This document shows, one piece after another, positions 1-8,703 of a DNA stretch of 64,000 bases. Position numbers and translations under genes: made by a program. Origin of the DNA: UBA1563 sp041667115. GTDB lineage: Bacteria > Bacteroidota > Ignavibacteria > Ignavibacteriales > Ignavibacteriaceae. Within the stretch, counting starts at the first letter, position 1. Every line of letters begins with the position of its first letter. The stretch is from the NCBI GenBank assembly GCA_041667115.1, contig JBAYFO010000001.1, forward strand, positions 186,001 through 250,000, written 5' to 3'. Under the pieces are notes generated by a model. It had not been told where the DNA came from. It saw only the letters and a list, made by a program, of their open reading frames with translations, and did no database searches.

Positions 1-1220
1 CGATCTTTAAATTCATCATACGTTAATATTTTTCCGCAAAAATTTTGATATAGATCATGTAGAAAAGAGAGCCACTTGCCATAGCCTAACTCATTTTCAA
101 TTTTGCTAAATACAAAGGGACCCTTCGCGTACAAGATAAGTCCCTTCTCTTTAGTATTTGGGAGATCAACATCAATAATAGGAATATCATTTTCTTTTCC
201 TGCAAATTTTTTATAGCGATTGAGGGGATCGTTTAAGGATTCATTAAAAGCCTCTTCTCCCCAATTTTGACGAATGAACATTAAACGTAAATAATGCGGC
301 AGAGAAAGCGATAAGAATAAAAATCCCTTCTCCCCAAACCTGGCAAATACACCGGCACCAAACCATTGTTGAGCGATTGTTAAAATCAACATATCATCAT
401 ACCCATTGCCAGCTGCTTCTAATGATTGAGTTCCCACCATCAGTAATCCGCTGCCCGTATTGATTCCCGGAAAATCTTGTATTTCGATAAGGGATATTTT
501 TTTATAAGGAAATGGTCCAAGAATGTTATTGTAATAATTTATGGCTTCACCAATGTCTGTCAATAGCTTTAATGCTTTAGTCGAATCAATTGAAAGATAA
601 TAAAAGTTCGCAAGAGTGGTGGTGCTCTTTTTAAAGATTGCGGGATTATAGATTATCAAAGGAATTTTGAAAACCGGTAATCGGCTCTCCCAAACATAAG
701 TGGACTTCTCACTAAAATTAGTTATCTCCAAGAGATCACCGGAAGAAATCACTTCATAGTTTTTAGAGACTTCACAACTCAATTTAAAAGGAACAATCTG
801 ATCTATTATCATAGGATACCATCTATTCCCGCGGTCAAGAGCTAGAAGTGTATCATTTAGTTTGCTTGTCGGGAATGAATATGCAAACTGCAATGCATAT
901 TTCGTATCTTTGAAAAATTTTTCAGGATTCGTTATTGTGATGGAATCTTTTCCGGCAAATACAAACGGAAGATTTATCCACTTCTCATCTCTGAGATGCT
1001 TTATGGAATGAAGACTTGATTCAGAACTGAATATAAATTGTATAGCGTTGGAATTATTCCTAACGCTTATATTACATATCAGTTTCACATCAATCGCTTC
1101 GGAATTGGACAAGACCGTAGTGTTTATATCATACGAATCGATTGTAATATCTGCATATTGGGCGGAAACAATCTGGCAAACAAATAAACTAATGCTAAAG
1201 ACAAAAATTAGTGCTTTCAT
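1..1220 (-). CDS. Secreted M1-aminopeptidase-like protein, catalytically degenerate (3' end cut by window)
   Basis: Open reading frame running off the window start, about 406 codons seen. It begins at an ATG at 1220 preceded by AGGTG and has a signal peptide (MKALIFVFSISLFV..., cleavage near SAQ, residue 20). The layout is that of M1 metallopeptidases: a beta-sandwich N-terminal part, then 'GPFPYKKISLIEI' and a 'QWFG' segment. Where active enzymes have HELAHQWFG, this protein reads LTIAQQWFG, so both zinc histidines and the catalytic glutamate are absent; the GAMEN-like exopeptidase motif is not recognisable. A later 'ILYAKGPFVFSKIENELG' resembles the C-terminal helical part of M1 proteins. 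Inference: an exported non-catalytic M1-fold protein, possibly binding or scaffolding. The true C-terminus is outside the window. Confidence 0.7.
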   Translation of the reverse strand, partial: MKALIFVFSISLFVCQIVSAQYADITIDSYDINTTVLSNSEAIDVKLICNISVRNNSNAIQFIFSSESSLHSIKHLRDEKWINLPFVFAGKDSITITNPEKFFKDTKYALQFAYSFPTSKLNDTLLALDRGNRWYPMIIDQIVPFKLSCEVSKNYEVISSGDLLEITNFSEKSTYVWESRLPVFKIPLIIYNPAIFKKSTTTLANFYYLSIDSTKALKLLTDIGEAINYYNNILGPFPYKKISLIEIQDFPGINTGSGLLMVGTQSLEAAGNGYDDMLILTIAQQWFGAGVFARFGEKGFLFLSLSLPHYLRLMFIRQNWGEEAFNESLNDPLNRYKKFAGKENDIPIIDVDLPNTKEKGLILYAKGPFVFSKIENELGYGKWLSFLHDLYQNFCGKILTYDEFKD

Positions 1221-1431
1221 TTTACACCTATCATTGTTAACATTGATGAACAAGAATGCGGAACTCCATACCAAAAACTAAAAATAGGAGTGAGCCATCG
1301 CAATTATGTATTTAATTATTTTTAATAGTTCTTCATTAGTGTATTCTTTCTTATCCAATTGCAAGCTGTAACTAGATTGGCATTTCATCAACTACTACTC
1401 CACAATACTGCCCAACAACTATTCTGTAATC

Positions 1432-1926
1432 TTACTCCTTATTGCCAAGTACTCTTCTCCGGTAAACATCATAATCGGGGACAAGACGCTCATAAGCGCT
1501 ATCCATTAAAGGAGAAGAAATTATAAAATCAGCCGAAGCGCGATTCATTGCTATCGGAATATTCCAAACTACTGCCATGCGTAATAATGCTTTTACATCT
1601 GGATCATGGGGCTGGGGTTCAAGTGGGTCCCAAAAGAAGATCAGAAAATCTATTTTGTTATCGGCTATTCTAGCGCCTACTTGTTGATCGCCTCCTAACG
1701 GTCCACTCTGCAATTTGTTTATTTTGAAGCCAAGTTCTTTTTCCAATATCGATCCGGTGGTTCCGGTTGCAAAAATCTTGTGGTGAGCTAATAATGTTTT
1801 ATTGTATTTAGCCCATTCAACAATGTCCTTTTTTTTATTATCATGAGCTACGAGTGCTATTTTTTTATCTGGGTGGATAATAATTATTTTACTATCCTTT
1901 CGGGTATAATCTTTAGTTTTTGGCAT
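1432..1926 (-). CDS. mgsA: Methylglyoxal synthase
   Basis: 164 aa, cytoplasmic. Converts dihydroxyacetone phosphate to methylglyoxal and phosphate, a glycolytic bypass that relieves sugar-phosphate stress. Recognised family motifs: IALVAHDNKK (residues 23-32), FATGTTG, SGPLGGDQQVGA, FFWDPLEPQPHDPDVKALLR and NIPIAMN. The residues corresponding to the E. coli catalytic set (His19, Asp71, Asp91, His98, Asp101) are present as His28, Asp80, Asp100, His107 and Asp110, a constant offset of nine caused by a slightly longer N-terminus. Length is normal for the family. It stands alone, with about 150 bp to the polymerase fragment upstream. The ribosome-binding site is weak. Confidence 0.95.
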   Translation of the reverse strand: MPKTKDYTRKDSKIIIIHPDKKIALVAHDNKKKDIVEWAKYNKTLLAHHKIFATGTTGSILEKELGFKINKLQSGPLGGDQQVGARIADNKIDFLIFFWDPLEPQPHDPDVKALLRMAVVWNIPIAMNRASADFIISSPLMDSAYERLVPDYDVYRRRVLGNKE

Positions 1927-2082
1927 ATTATTTCTACTAAATTAAAATTTATTATTTACATGTGTATTTTAAGATTTTTTTTGCAAATACGGTAATGGAG
2001 TAACAGCATCGTTTGTAAATGGAGTATCCTTTGCAACAATACCGGGTTATGACACTCTGCCCACTAACCATCAATTATGCAA

Positions 2083-3741
2083 TCACTCAACATTCAACAG
2101 GAAAACGTTTGCTGAAGCGCTATTATCGAATATGGGCTCGTTCAACATCTTCATCGTTTCCTTCAGCACACCAAGCGAGCGCTGGCTTAATAAATCTATT
2201 TTTATCAATCCGATATCTTCAATAGAATACATATCGGGCTGTGTAACAATCAATCCAAGCCCTTTATTCTTAGCGTATTCCAGCGCCACGTAATTTGTCA
2301 TCTTGTTTTTTGTTATGATTATTCCGCTTGGATGAATGCTGATGTGCCGCGGAAATTCCGCCAGCTTAGAAGCGATGGAAACAATTGATTTCCACGGTTC
2401 GTGGGTAAAATCTAATGAGCGTGTTTCCGGGAATTTCTCTGCAATGTTCGGCAGGCTGTGCGCCGTTGACCAGGGAATAAATTTACTGTACTTGGAAATT
2501 TCCGAATTTGAAATGCCAAAAGCCTTCGCAACTTCGCGAAATGCCGACCGCGCCCTGAACGTTACCGTTGTTGAGATCATTGCAACTTTATCGTAACCGT
2601 ATCTTTCAAAAACATATTTGATAATGGAATCGCGCTCCTTCCATGAAAAATCAAGATCAACATCCGGCGGAGAGGTTCTTCCTCTGTTCAAGAACCGCTC
2701 AAAGTATAAATTCTGTTCTATCGGATCAACTTCGGTAAATCCAAGGCAAAATGAAACGAGACTATTGGCAGCCGAACCTCTTCCAATATGCATGATGCCT
2801 CTGTTTTTCGCTTCGCGGATAATGTCCCACACAATTAAAAAGTAATCGCTAAAACCAAGTTCATCAATCACTTCAAGTTCATATTGAAGTCTTTTGATTG
2901 CCTGCTCGGTAATGGGTTGATAACGGTTTGACAAGCCTTCGAAAGCGATTTTCCACAAATAAGAAAAGGCGCTTTCGTCTGCCGGCAAAGCGTAAGTGGG
3001 GAATTTATATTCTCCGAACTTCAAATCTACGTTGCACGATTGCGCAATGCGATCGGCATTCCATACGGCTTCCGGCAAGGCTTTCCACGTCTTGGCAAAA
3101 TCATCGGGAGTAATTAAGTAAGCTTCTTCATCAGCAGTAACATCTTCCGGCAAATTAGTTAGTCCGGAATTCAACCGGATTGCAGTTACAACTTTGTGAA
3201 GAAGAAAATCTTCACGGCTTAAAAAATAAGCGGGATGCGAAGCAACAATTTGAAGATTGTTTGCCTTTGCAAATTCGTAAAGTTCGCGTGTTTTGCTTTT
3301 GGCTTTTCGCGTAACGATCAACTCGACAAAAAGATTTTGTCTTAACGGAAGATCGATCCGTATTTGTTTTAGGAGATCGAGCGACGAAGTAATAACATAA
3401 AGATTATTAAGCGGTTCATTCAACAGATCAATTAAAGAAAAATCCTCTTTCAATTTCCGCGAAGTAATAATTCTGCAAAGATGAGCGTAACCTTCGTTAT
3501 TCTTTGCCAGAAAAACGGCGGATAAACTCTTCTCCTTCGGATCATCGATAAAACTGCCGAGTACCGGTTTTATATTTTGCTCGGCACACTCTTTCGCAAA
3601 TTGAATTAAGCCATACATGGCGTTCGTATCGGTTAAAGCCGCGTACGGACTTCCATGTTTTTTTGCAAAAGAAACTAACTCGGTAATGCGAATCGTTCCG
3701 TTAAGCAAAGAATAATTTGAATGTGCGTGAAGTGTAAACAT
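2083..3741 (-). CDS. dnaE: DnaE-family DNA polymerase, N-terminal half (PHP + palm), split gene
   Basis: 552 aa. Begins with a PHP domain (MFTLHAHSNYSLLNGT, His5/His7) and continues through the polymerase palm: 'IGRGSAANSLVSFCLGFTEV' (319-338) and 'PDVDLDF' with Asp360 and Asp362, then 'GLIKIDLL' with Asp516, which match the three catalytic aspartates of E. coli DnaE (401, 403, 555). It stops right after 'RSLGVLKETMKMLNE', where an intact polymerase would continue to the fingers. That continuation is encoded on the opposite strand at 3938-5638. The sequence is closer to the accessory DnaE2/ImuC-like enzymes than to the large replicative Bacteroidota DnaE. No intein motif is visible at the end. 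Possible states: a two-piece polymerase, a pseudogene pair, or an assembly inversion. Confidence 0.85.
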   Translation of the reverse strand: MFTLHAHSNYSLLNGTIRITELVSFAKKHGSPYAALTDTNAMYGLIQFAKECAEQNIKPVLGSFIDDPKEKSLSAVFLAKNNEGYAHLCRIITSRKLKEDFSLIDLLNEPLNNLYVITSSLDLLKQIRIDLPLRQNLFVELIVTRKAKSKTRELYEFAKANNLQIVASHPAYFLSREDFLLHKVVTAIRLNSGLTNLPEDVTADEEAYLITPDDFAKTWKALPEAVWNADRIAQSCNVDLKFGEYKFPTYALPADESAFSYLWKIAFEGLSNRYQPITEQAIKRLQYELEVIDELGFSDYFLIVWDIIREAKNRGIMHIGRGSAANSLVSFCLGFTEVDPIEQNLYFERFLNRGRTSPPDVDLDFSWKERDSIIKYVFERYGYDKVAMISTTVTFRARSAFREVAKAFGISNSEISKYSKFIPWSTAHSLPNIAEKFPETRSLDFTHEPWKSIVSIASKLAEFPRHISIHPSGIIITKNKMTNYVALEYAKNKGLGLIVTQPDMYSIEDIGLIKIDLLSQRSLGVLKETMKMLNEPIFDNSASANVFLLNVE

Positions 3742-3782
3742 AGTTCAGCGGCTACTTTTCTTAATGTTTCCTTGTGTCCTTA

Positions 3783-3818
3783 GTGTCTTAGTGGTGAAAA
3801 ATTTTACCACTAAGACAC
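3783..3818. repeat. Perfect 13-bp-arm palindrome between the polymerase halves
   Basis: GTGTCTTAGTGGT (3783-3795) pairs exactly with ACCACTAAGACAC (3806-3818) across a 10-nt AT-rich centre. Flanking words (CCTTGTGTCC, CACTTAGATGCACTAAG) are variations of the same 'CTTAGTGTCTTAGTG' theme. From memory this resembles a dispersed intergenic palindrome seen in many environmental Bacteroidota-like genomes; that resemblance is not checked here. It lies in the 196-bp spacer from which the two dnaE halves diverge, so it may mark the rearrangement junction or act as a hairpin. Confidence 0.7.
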
Positions 3819-3937
3819 AAGAGCACTTAGATGCACTAAGACGATTTTAGTAAAGTTAAGTTTTTACAAGAAAATAGACTTTTACGCTCATTTTAGCTCT
3901 TGATTCTCTTCAAGTTCCTTTATATATTAGTGCGCAA

Positions 3938-5638
3938 ATGTTCACCTATAATATGGCAAATAAAATGGAATCAAGCAAGACAAAACTCTTTAGCATGGTA
4001 GATTACAGACCGCCGGGGCGGCAGCAAGTCTCTCAAATATATGATGCGGTTCAGAAAAAAATAAAAACCACCGGATTTGATCTTTTCAATTACAAAAAGG
4101 TATTTGCCGACGGAAAGACCCGCAAACTTATCCGCGAAGGAAGAACGATCGGCTGCTTTTATATCGAAAGTCCGGGAATGAGATCGCTGCTAAAGAGGAC
4201 CAACTGCGATACATTTGAAATGCTCACGGCGGTTTCGTCGATCATTCGTCCCGGTGTAGCGGAGAGCGGAATGATGAAAGAATTTATCGAACGGCACAAA
4301 GATCCGAAGCGGAGAAAATATCTTATCCCGAAGATGAAAGAAATTTTAGGCGAAACGTACGGGGTGATGATCTATCAGGAAGATGTAATTAAAGTTGCTC
4401 ATCACGTTGTAGGCTTAACGCTGGAAGAAGCCGACTTGCTGAGACGGGCAATGAGCGGAAAAATGCGTTCACACAAAGCGATGCAGATGATTAGCGACCG
4501 GTTTTTTAGTTGCAGCCGGGAAAAGGGGTATCCCGATTCGGTCTCGCAAGCATTATGGAAGCAGATAGAGTCTTTCGCGGGATATGCGTTCTGCAAAGCT
4601 CACAGCGCTTCATTCGCGTTGCTTTCGTTCCAGGTTGCTTACTTAAAAGCTCATTATCCGGCTGAGTTTATGGCGGGAGTGTTGAACAACGGCGGAGGAT
4701 ATTATTCGACAGCGGTTTATATCACCGAGGCGCAGCGGATCGGGTTAAAACTATTACTGCCGGATGTTAATGAAAGTATGTACGGATATGTTGGGAAAAA
4801 TCAAGAAATAAGGATCGGCTTTATCGCGATCAGAAATTTTGAGGAAAGCTCGGCGGAAATAATTGTTGAAGAAAGAAATGAAAACGGCAAATACATTTCG
4901 CTTGTCGATTTTCTTTCCCGCACCCATTTGGGACATGAGCGAACGGAATCTTTAATAAAATGCGGCGCGATGGACTGCTTCGGATTAACGAGACCAACAC
5001 TGCTTCGACTACTTGATCTCTATTTCAAAAAGAAAAAAATACTCGACGTATGCAACGATGATCTGTTTGCCAATGAGACGATTAAGTTGGAAAAGGAAGT
5101 AGTGACCCAAACAGAATTTTCTCCGGAAGAAAAAAGTCTCTACGAATATGAACTTTTCGGCTACATGATCTCGCAACATCCGTTACAGTTTTTTGATACG
5201 GCGGTTGCTGCAAAAGATATTATTCAATCAGCCGATATGTTCAAATACCACAACCGGAGAATAAAAATGATCGGCTGGTACATGGCTTCAAAAAGGATCA
5301 AGACGAGCAAAGGGGAGATCATGAAATTTCTTTCGCTCGAAGATCTTACCGGAACATTTGAAGCGGTGATCTTTCCGAAAGCTTATGCTCAATACGCGGA
5401 ACTGACGATGTCAATGGGACCTTACGTAATTGAGGGGAAGGTTGATGCGGAAAGCGGCAATAATATCATTGTCGAAAAACTTTCGGTACTCACTGCTGAG
5501 AAAGCAAAATCAATTACGCAGAAGGAGAGAAACGCAACAGACTTCTTTGGCGAGAACGAAAAACCGGCAAGCGAAGATGAAGTACTTTTGGTAAATACAC
5601 TTGGCAAGGAAAAATTAAAAACTGCGTATCTAGCATAA
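3938..5638 (+). CDS. dnaE: DnaE-family DNA polymerase, C-terminal half (fingers, HhH, OB fold), split gene
   Basis: 566 aa. From about residue 50 it is the direct continuation of the half at 2083-3741: 'GRTIGCFYIESPGMRSLLKR' (residues 68-87), 'IIRPGVAESGMM', 'YGVMIYQEDVIKVAHHVVGL' (141-160) and 'AMSGKMRSHK' are polymerase-III alpha fingers motifs, followed by a tandem helix-hairpin-helix region and an OB fold ('RRIKMIGWYMASKRIKTSKG', near 430). The first ~50 residues (MFTYNMANKMESSK...) do not look like the family and may have been recruited with the new start; ATGs at 3953 and 3965 are alternatives. It carries none of the catalytic aspartates, so it cannot act alone. It is convergent with the kinase gene at 5707. 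Confidence 0.85.
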   Translation: MFTYNMANKMESSKTKLFSMVDYRPPGRQQVSQIYDAVQKKIKTTGFDLFNYKKVFADGKTRKLIREGRTIGCFYIESPGMRSLLKRTNCDTFEMLTAVSSIIRPGVAESGMMKEFIERHKDPKRRKYLIPKMKEILGETYGVMIYQEDVIKVAHHVVGLTLEEADLLRRAMSGKMRSHKAMQMISDRFFSCSREKGYPDSVSQALWKQIESFAGYAFCKAHSASFALLSFQVAYLKAHYPAEFMAGVLNNGGGYYSTAVYITEAQRIGLKLLLPDVNESMYGYVGKNQEIRIGFIAIRNFEESSAEIIVEERNENGKYISLVDFLSRTHLGHERTESLIKCGAMDCFGLTRPTLLRLLDLYFKKKKILDVCNDDLFANETIKLEKEVVTQTEFSPEEKSLYEYELFGYMISQHPLQFFDTAVAAKDIIQSADMFKYHNRRIKMIGWYMASKRIKTSKGEIMKFLSLEDLTGTFEAVIFPKAYAQYAELTMSMGPYVIEGKVDAESGNNIIVEKLSVLTAEKAKSITQKERNATDFFGENEKPASEDEVLLVNTLGKEKLKTAYLA

Positions 5639-5706
5639 GTGCGTCGAAAAAAAACTGACATTGGGCGCTTTTTTCATCTGTCGTTCCGATCAGTGCCCAA
5701 GATATT

Positions 5707-7551
5707 TTACACAACCTTTGCGCTTGCCGGAATAGAGAAAATAAATTTACTCCCTTTTCCTATTTCGCTTTCCACAGAAATTCTACCGCCTTGCGCCTGA
5801 ACAAATTCTCTTGAGATAGCTAAACCCAAGCCCCAACCATGTTTATTTGGGCTGCCGACTTGTGTAAATCTTTGGAACAATTTATCCTGATCCTCTTTCA
5901 ATATTCCCAGTCCATTATCTTTGATGGAAAACTCTACATCGTTGTTTACTTTTTTCACTTCAATTTTAATTTCATCCCCTTTTTTTGAAAATCTGATTGC
6001 ATTATTCAAGATATTGATAAAAACGAATACGAGTTTTTCAATATCAATCTGAATTTCGGGTAATCCCTCTTCCATATACGTTTGAAGGTCAATTTCTTTT
6101 TCGGATATTTGCATCATTAATGCCGTTATCCCGATATCTACTACAATTTCCGGTTTTACAGATGAGAATTTCAATCTGATATTGCCGGTTTCAATTTGTG
6201 AATAATCCAGTAATTCATTTATTACTCTTGATAATCTGTTGCTGTGTTGCCTTAAAGAACTTATGATTTCTTTTTGCTCATCATTTAGTTCTCCGACGCG
6301 TTTATCATCAAGTAATTTTAAGCTAAGGTTGATGGATGACAACGGAGTCTTCAGTTCATGTGAAGCCGTTGCAAGTAAATTTGTCTTTGCTTTGTCCCGC
6401 TCCTGGTATTTTGTAATGTTTCTCAACAAAATAAGGCTGCCGATAAAAGTTTCTTTCTTTTCCGATTCTGCAAATGTGATAATTTCTTCGGCTTCAATAT
6501 TGAAAAAGAACTCTTTTCCGTTATGAACGATTCGTAGAGGTTTAATTTCCGTTCCGCTATCGGAATATTTCAACGAAACTGTTTTATAAATTTCCTTTAT
6601 CAAGTCATTATATCCGGCAATTTCCGGAATGTAATGATGTAAAATATTTTCTTCTTTTAATCCTGTAAGTTGAAGGATAATGTTATTGACCAGTACTACT
6701 TTCCGGTTTTCATCAATGAACAGGATACCGTCTTCAAAACTATGAACAACAGCCTCCAACCGTTTTTGCTCAAATAAAAGCTGGTCTATTTGTTTGGCGT
6801 CGTAAAGTTTTAACCTTGCCGCCATTACATTGAATGCATTTGCCAGTTCCCCCAATTCATCTTGTGTATGTATTTCAAGTTTCTGATCATAGTTCCGATT
6901 GCTTATAGATTTGATTTTTTCAGTAAGCTCCTTTATCGGTTCCACAATTTTAGACGGGAATGTAAAAATAAATAATAACGTAATGAGGATACTTAACGTT
7001 GCAACTATAGACATATAAATTGTTACATCATCGGCTTTTGTTTGCAATTGGTTGGTCTTATGTGTAATCGCAGCCATATTTAATCTATAAATGTCTAAGA
7101 TATTATTTCGAACCGTGAAATATCTTTCGTGCAAGATCCCTAAGTCGGTTTCATTAATCCGGGTACTCTTTTTTAATAATTCGTAAGAGCTTATGTAATC
7201 TCTGTAGGATGAATGCAATTGATGGACTAATGCTTCTTCACCGGATTCCGTGATATTATTTGTTTCAAGGTGAAGTTTGTTTTCAAAGAAATTTTTCGAC
7301 GTCAAGTAATTGTCTGCTAATACACTGTCGGCAATTTTTCTTCCAAGAATTTTTAACTGCGCCGTATACATATCATCCAATGACGTCGTCATGTTCATCA
7401 TATAATCTACAGAGGAATAATTGTCTACAATCGTTCCCCTGGATTTTAATGCGAGTTGATTAATGAACATTATTCCGAGCACGCTCAATAGTAAGATTAC
7501 AGTGAAAAGGAATACTACACCAACGCTTATTTTACTTTTTAATGTTTTCAT
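5707..7551 (-). CDS. HAMP-PAS sensor histidine kinase of the kdp operon
   Basis: 614 aa inner-membrane kinase. TM1 at 8-34, extracytoplasmic helical sensor region 35-176, TM2 177-198, HAMP 199-250, PAS about 260-375, HisKA with phospho-acceptor His398 (ATASHELKTPLSS), then HATPase with the N box (FINILNNAIRFS), DNGLGI and GWGLGLAI. It overlaps the upstream KdpD/USP gene by 20 bp, so it is the last gene of the kdp operon and probably supplies the kinase module missing from the short KdpD. Its likely partner is the NtrC-type regulator at 14264-15601 (inference from position). Full length and intact. Confidence 0.92.
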   Translation of the reverse strand: MKTLKSKISVGVVFLFTVILLLSVLGIMFINQLALKSRGTIVDNYSSVDYMMNMTTSLDDMYTAQLKILGRKIADSVLADNYLTSKNFFENKLHLETNNITESGEEALVHQLHSSYRDYISSYELLKKSTRINETDLGILHERYFTVRNNILDIYRLNMAAITHKTNQLQTKADDVTIYMSIVATLSILITLLFIFTFPSKIVEPIKELTEKIKSISNRNYDQKLEIHTQDELGELANAFNVMAARLKLYDAKQIDQLLFEQKRLEAVVHSFEDGILFIDENRKVVLVNNIILQLTGLKEENILHHYIPEIAGYNDLIKEIYKTVSLKYSDSGTEIKPLRIVHNGKEFFFNIEAEEIITFAESEKKETFIGSLILLRNITKYQERDKAKTNLLATASHELKTPLSSINLSLKLLDDKRVGELNDEQKEIISSLRQHSNRLSRVINELLDYSQIETGNIRLKFSSVKPEIVVDIGITALMMQISEKEIDLQTYMEEGLPEIQIDIEKLVFVFINILNNAIRFSKKGDEIKIEVKKVNNDVEFSIKDNGLGILKEDQDKLFQRFTQVGSPNKHGWGLGLAISREFVQAQGGRISVESEIGKGSKFIFSIPASAKVV

Positions 7552-8680
7552 CTGTCGATACCATCAAAATGTCTATGTTTTCGTTTGAAGTTAAATATGA
7601 TAATTCGCGAAAGAAATTCTTCGGCTTTAATCTGTAGAGAATTGTGAATTCCGGTTTACCAATTACAATTAATGCAGCTTCTTGCTTTTTTGCGAATTCC
7701 ACAATTGATTTTGCAATTTCATTACTGCTGATCTCTTCTATTTCTGCTCCCAGTTCTGCAGCAAGTTTAAAATTATTCAACAAATAACGTTGTACTTTGG
7801 GGTCTATTTTATCTCCCTTTTCTTTTTCTGCCTGAATATAAACCACAAACCATTTGGAATTATAAAGTGCCGCCAGTCTGGAAGATTTTCTTATTAACTT
7901 TTTCCCTGCAGAATAGTTTGTGCTTATTGCAGTAACAATTGCATTGATTTTTTCTCTCGAAGCAAGTGGAATATCTCGTTGAATTTTTCTTTCAACTTGC
8001 CGGGAGACTTCCTTTAGTGCAAGATCGCGGAGCTGCAGCAGTTTATCTTTCTGAAAAAAATTCTGCAAGGCAGTCGGAACTTTCTTCATGTCATAGATTT
8101 TTCCTTCTTCAAGCCGGTCAATCAATTCTTCAATTGTCAGATCAACGTTCACAACTTCGTCGGCGGAGTGGATAATGCTGTCCGGGATTCTTTCCGTTAT
8201 TTTAATCCCCGTTATTTTTTCAACCTGTTCGTTAATACTTTCAATATGCTGAATATTGACCGTACTGATGACGTTTATTCCGGCTTCAATCAATTCATTA
8301 ACGTCCTGCCATCTTTTTTCATTTTTAGAACCGGGAATATTTGTATGAGCAAGTTCATCCACCAAGACTACTTCCGGCTTTAAAAGAATTATAGATTCAA
8401 CATCCATTTCCTCGAGTTGCTTCCCTTTATAAAAGATTTTCTTTCTCTCCATAAACGGCAACCCGACCACTAGCTTTTCGGTTTCTTTTCTTCCGTGCGT
8501 CTCAACGTAACCCACAACAACATCTACTTTACTGTCGGAAAGTTCTTTCCCTTCGAGTAGCATCCTATAAGTTTTTCCTACACCGGCAGCCATTCCAATA
8601 TATATTTTTAACTTACCTCGTTTTGAGGAACGAATAAGATTTAAAAATCTTTCTGCCGATATGGATATTTGTGGTTCCAT
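7532..8680 (-). CDS. kdpD: Short KdpD: KdpD sensor domain plus universal-stress domain, no kinase
   Basis: 382 aa, cytoplasmic. The KdpD N-terminal domain carries a Walker A-like 'GMAAGVGKT' (29-37), 'GYVETHGRKET' and Walker B-like 'VVLVDELAHTN' (105-115). A universal stress protein domain follows (WFVVYIQAEKEKG ... AALIVIGKPE), the region that binds c-di-AMP in some characterised KdpD proteins. The transmembrane and kinase parts of E. coli KdpD (894 aa) are absent. The kinase is the next gene (20-bp overlap), and a DUF4118-GAF protein is encoded divergently at 13471. Same operon as kdpFABC, 23 bp after kdpC. Confidence 0.93.
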   Translation of the reverse strand: MEPQISISAERFLNLIRSSKRGKLKIYIGMAAGVGKTYRMLLEGKELSDSKVDVVVGYVETHGRKETEKLVVGLPFMERKKIFYKGKQLEEMDVESIILLKPEVVLVDELAHTNIPGSKNEKRWQDVNELIEAGINVISTVNIQHIESINEQVEKITGIKITERIPDSIIHSADEVVNVDLTIEELIDRLEEGKIYDMKKVPTALQNFFQKDKLLQLRDLALKEVSRQVERKIQRDIPLASREKINAIVTAISTNYSAGKKLIRKSSRLAALYNSKWFVVYIQAEKEKGDKIDPKVQRYLLNNFKLAAELGAEIEEISSNEIAKSIVEFAKKQEAALIVIGKPEFTILYRLKPKNFFRELSYLTSNENIDILMVSTDENIKK

Positions 8681-8703
8681 AAAAATAATTTTGTGTCTTT
8701 AAA

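Noticed and set aside
1048..1281. 77-aa plus-strand frame
   Set aside because: Antisense to the start of the M1-like gene, whose signal peptide and family motifs are clear.
1970..2082. Open stretch downstream of the polymerase N-half (minus strand, ending ...NDAVTPLPYLQKKS) as a missing C-terminal exon
   Set aside because: It is out of frame, closed by a stop 25 codons upstream, and matches no polymerase motif; the true continuation is at 3938-5638.
5640..5705. TTGGGC/GCCCAA pair between the polymerase C-half and the kinase gene as a terminator
   Set aside because: The arms are only 6 bp with a loop of about 28 nt and no T-run after the second arm, too weak to call.
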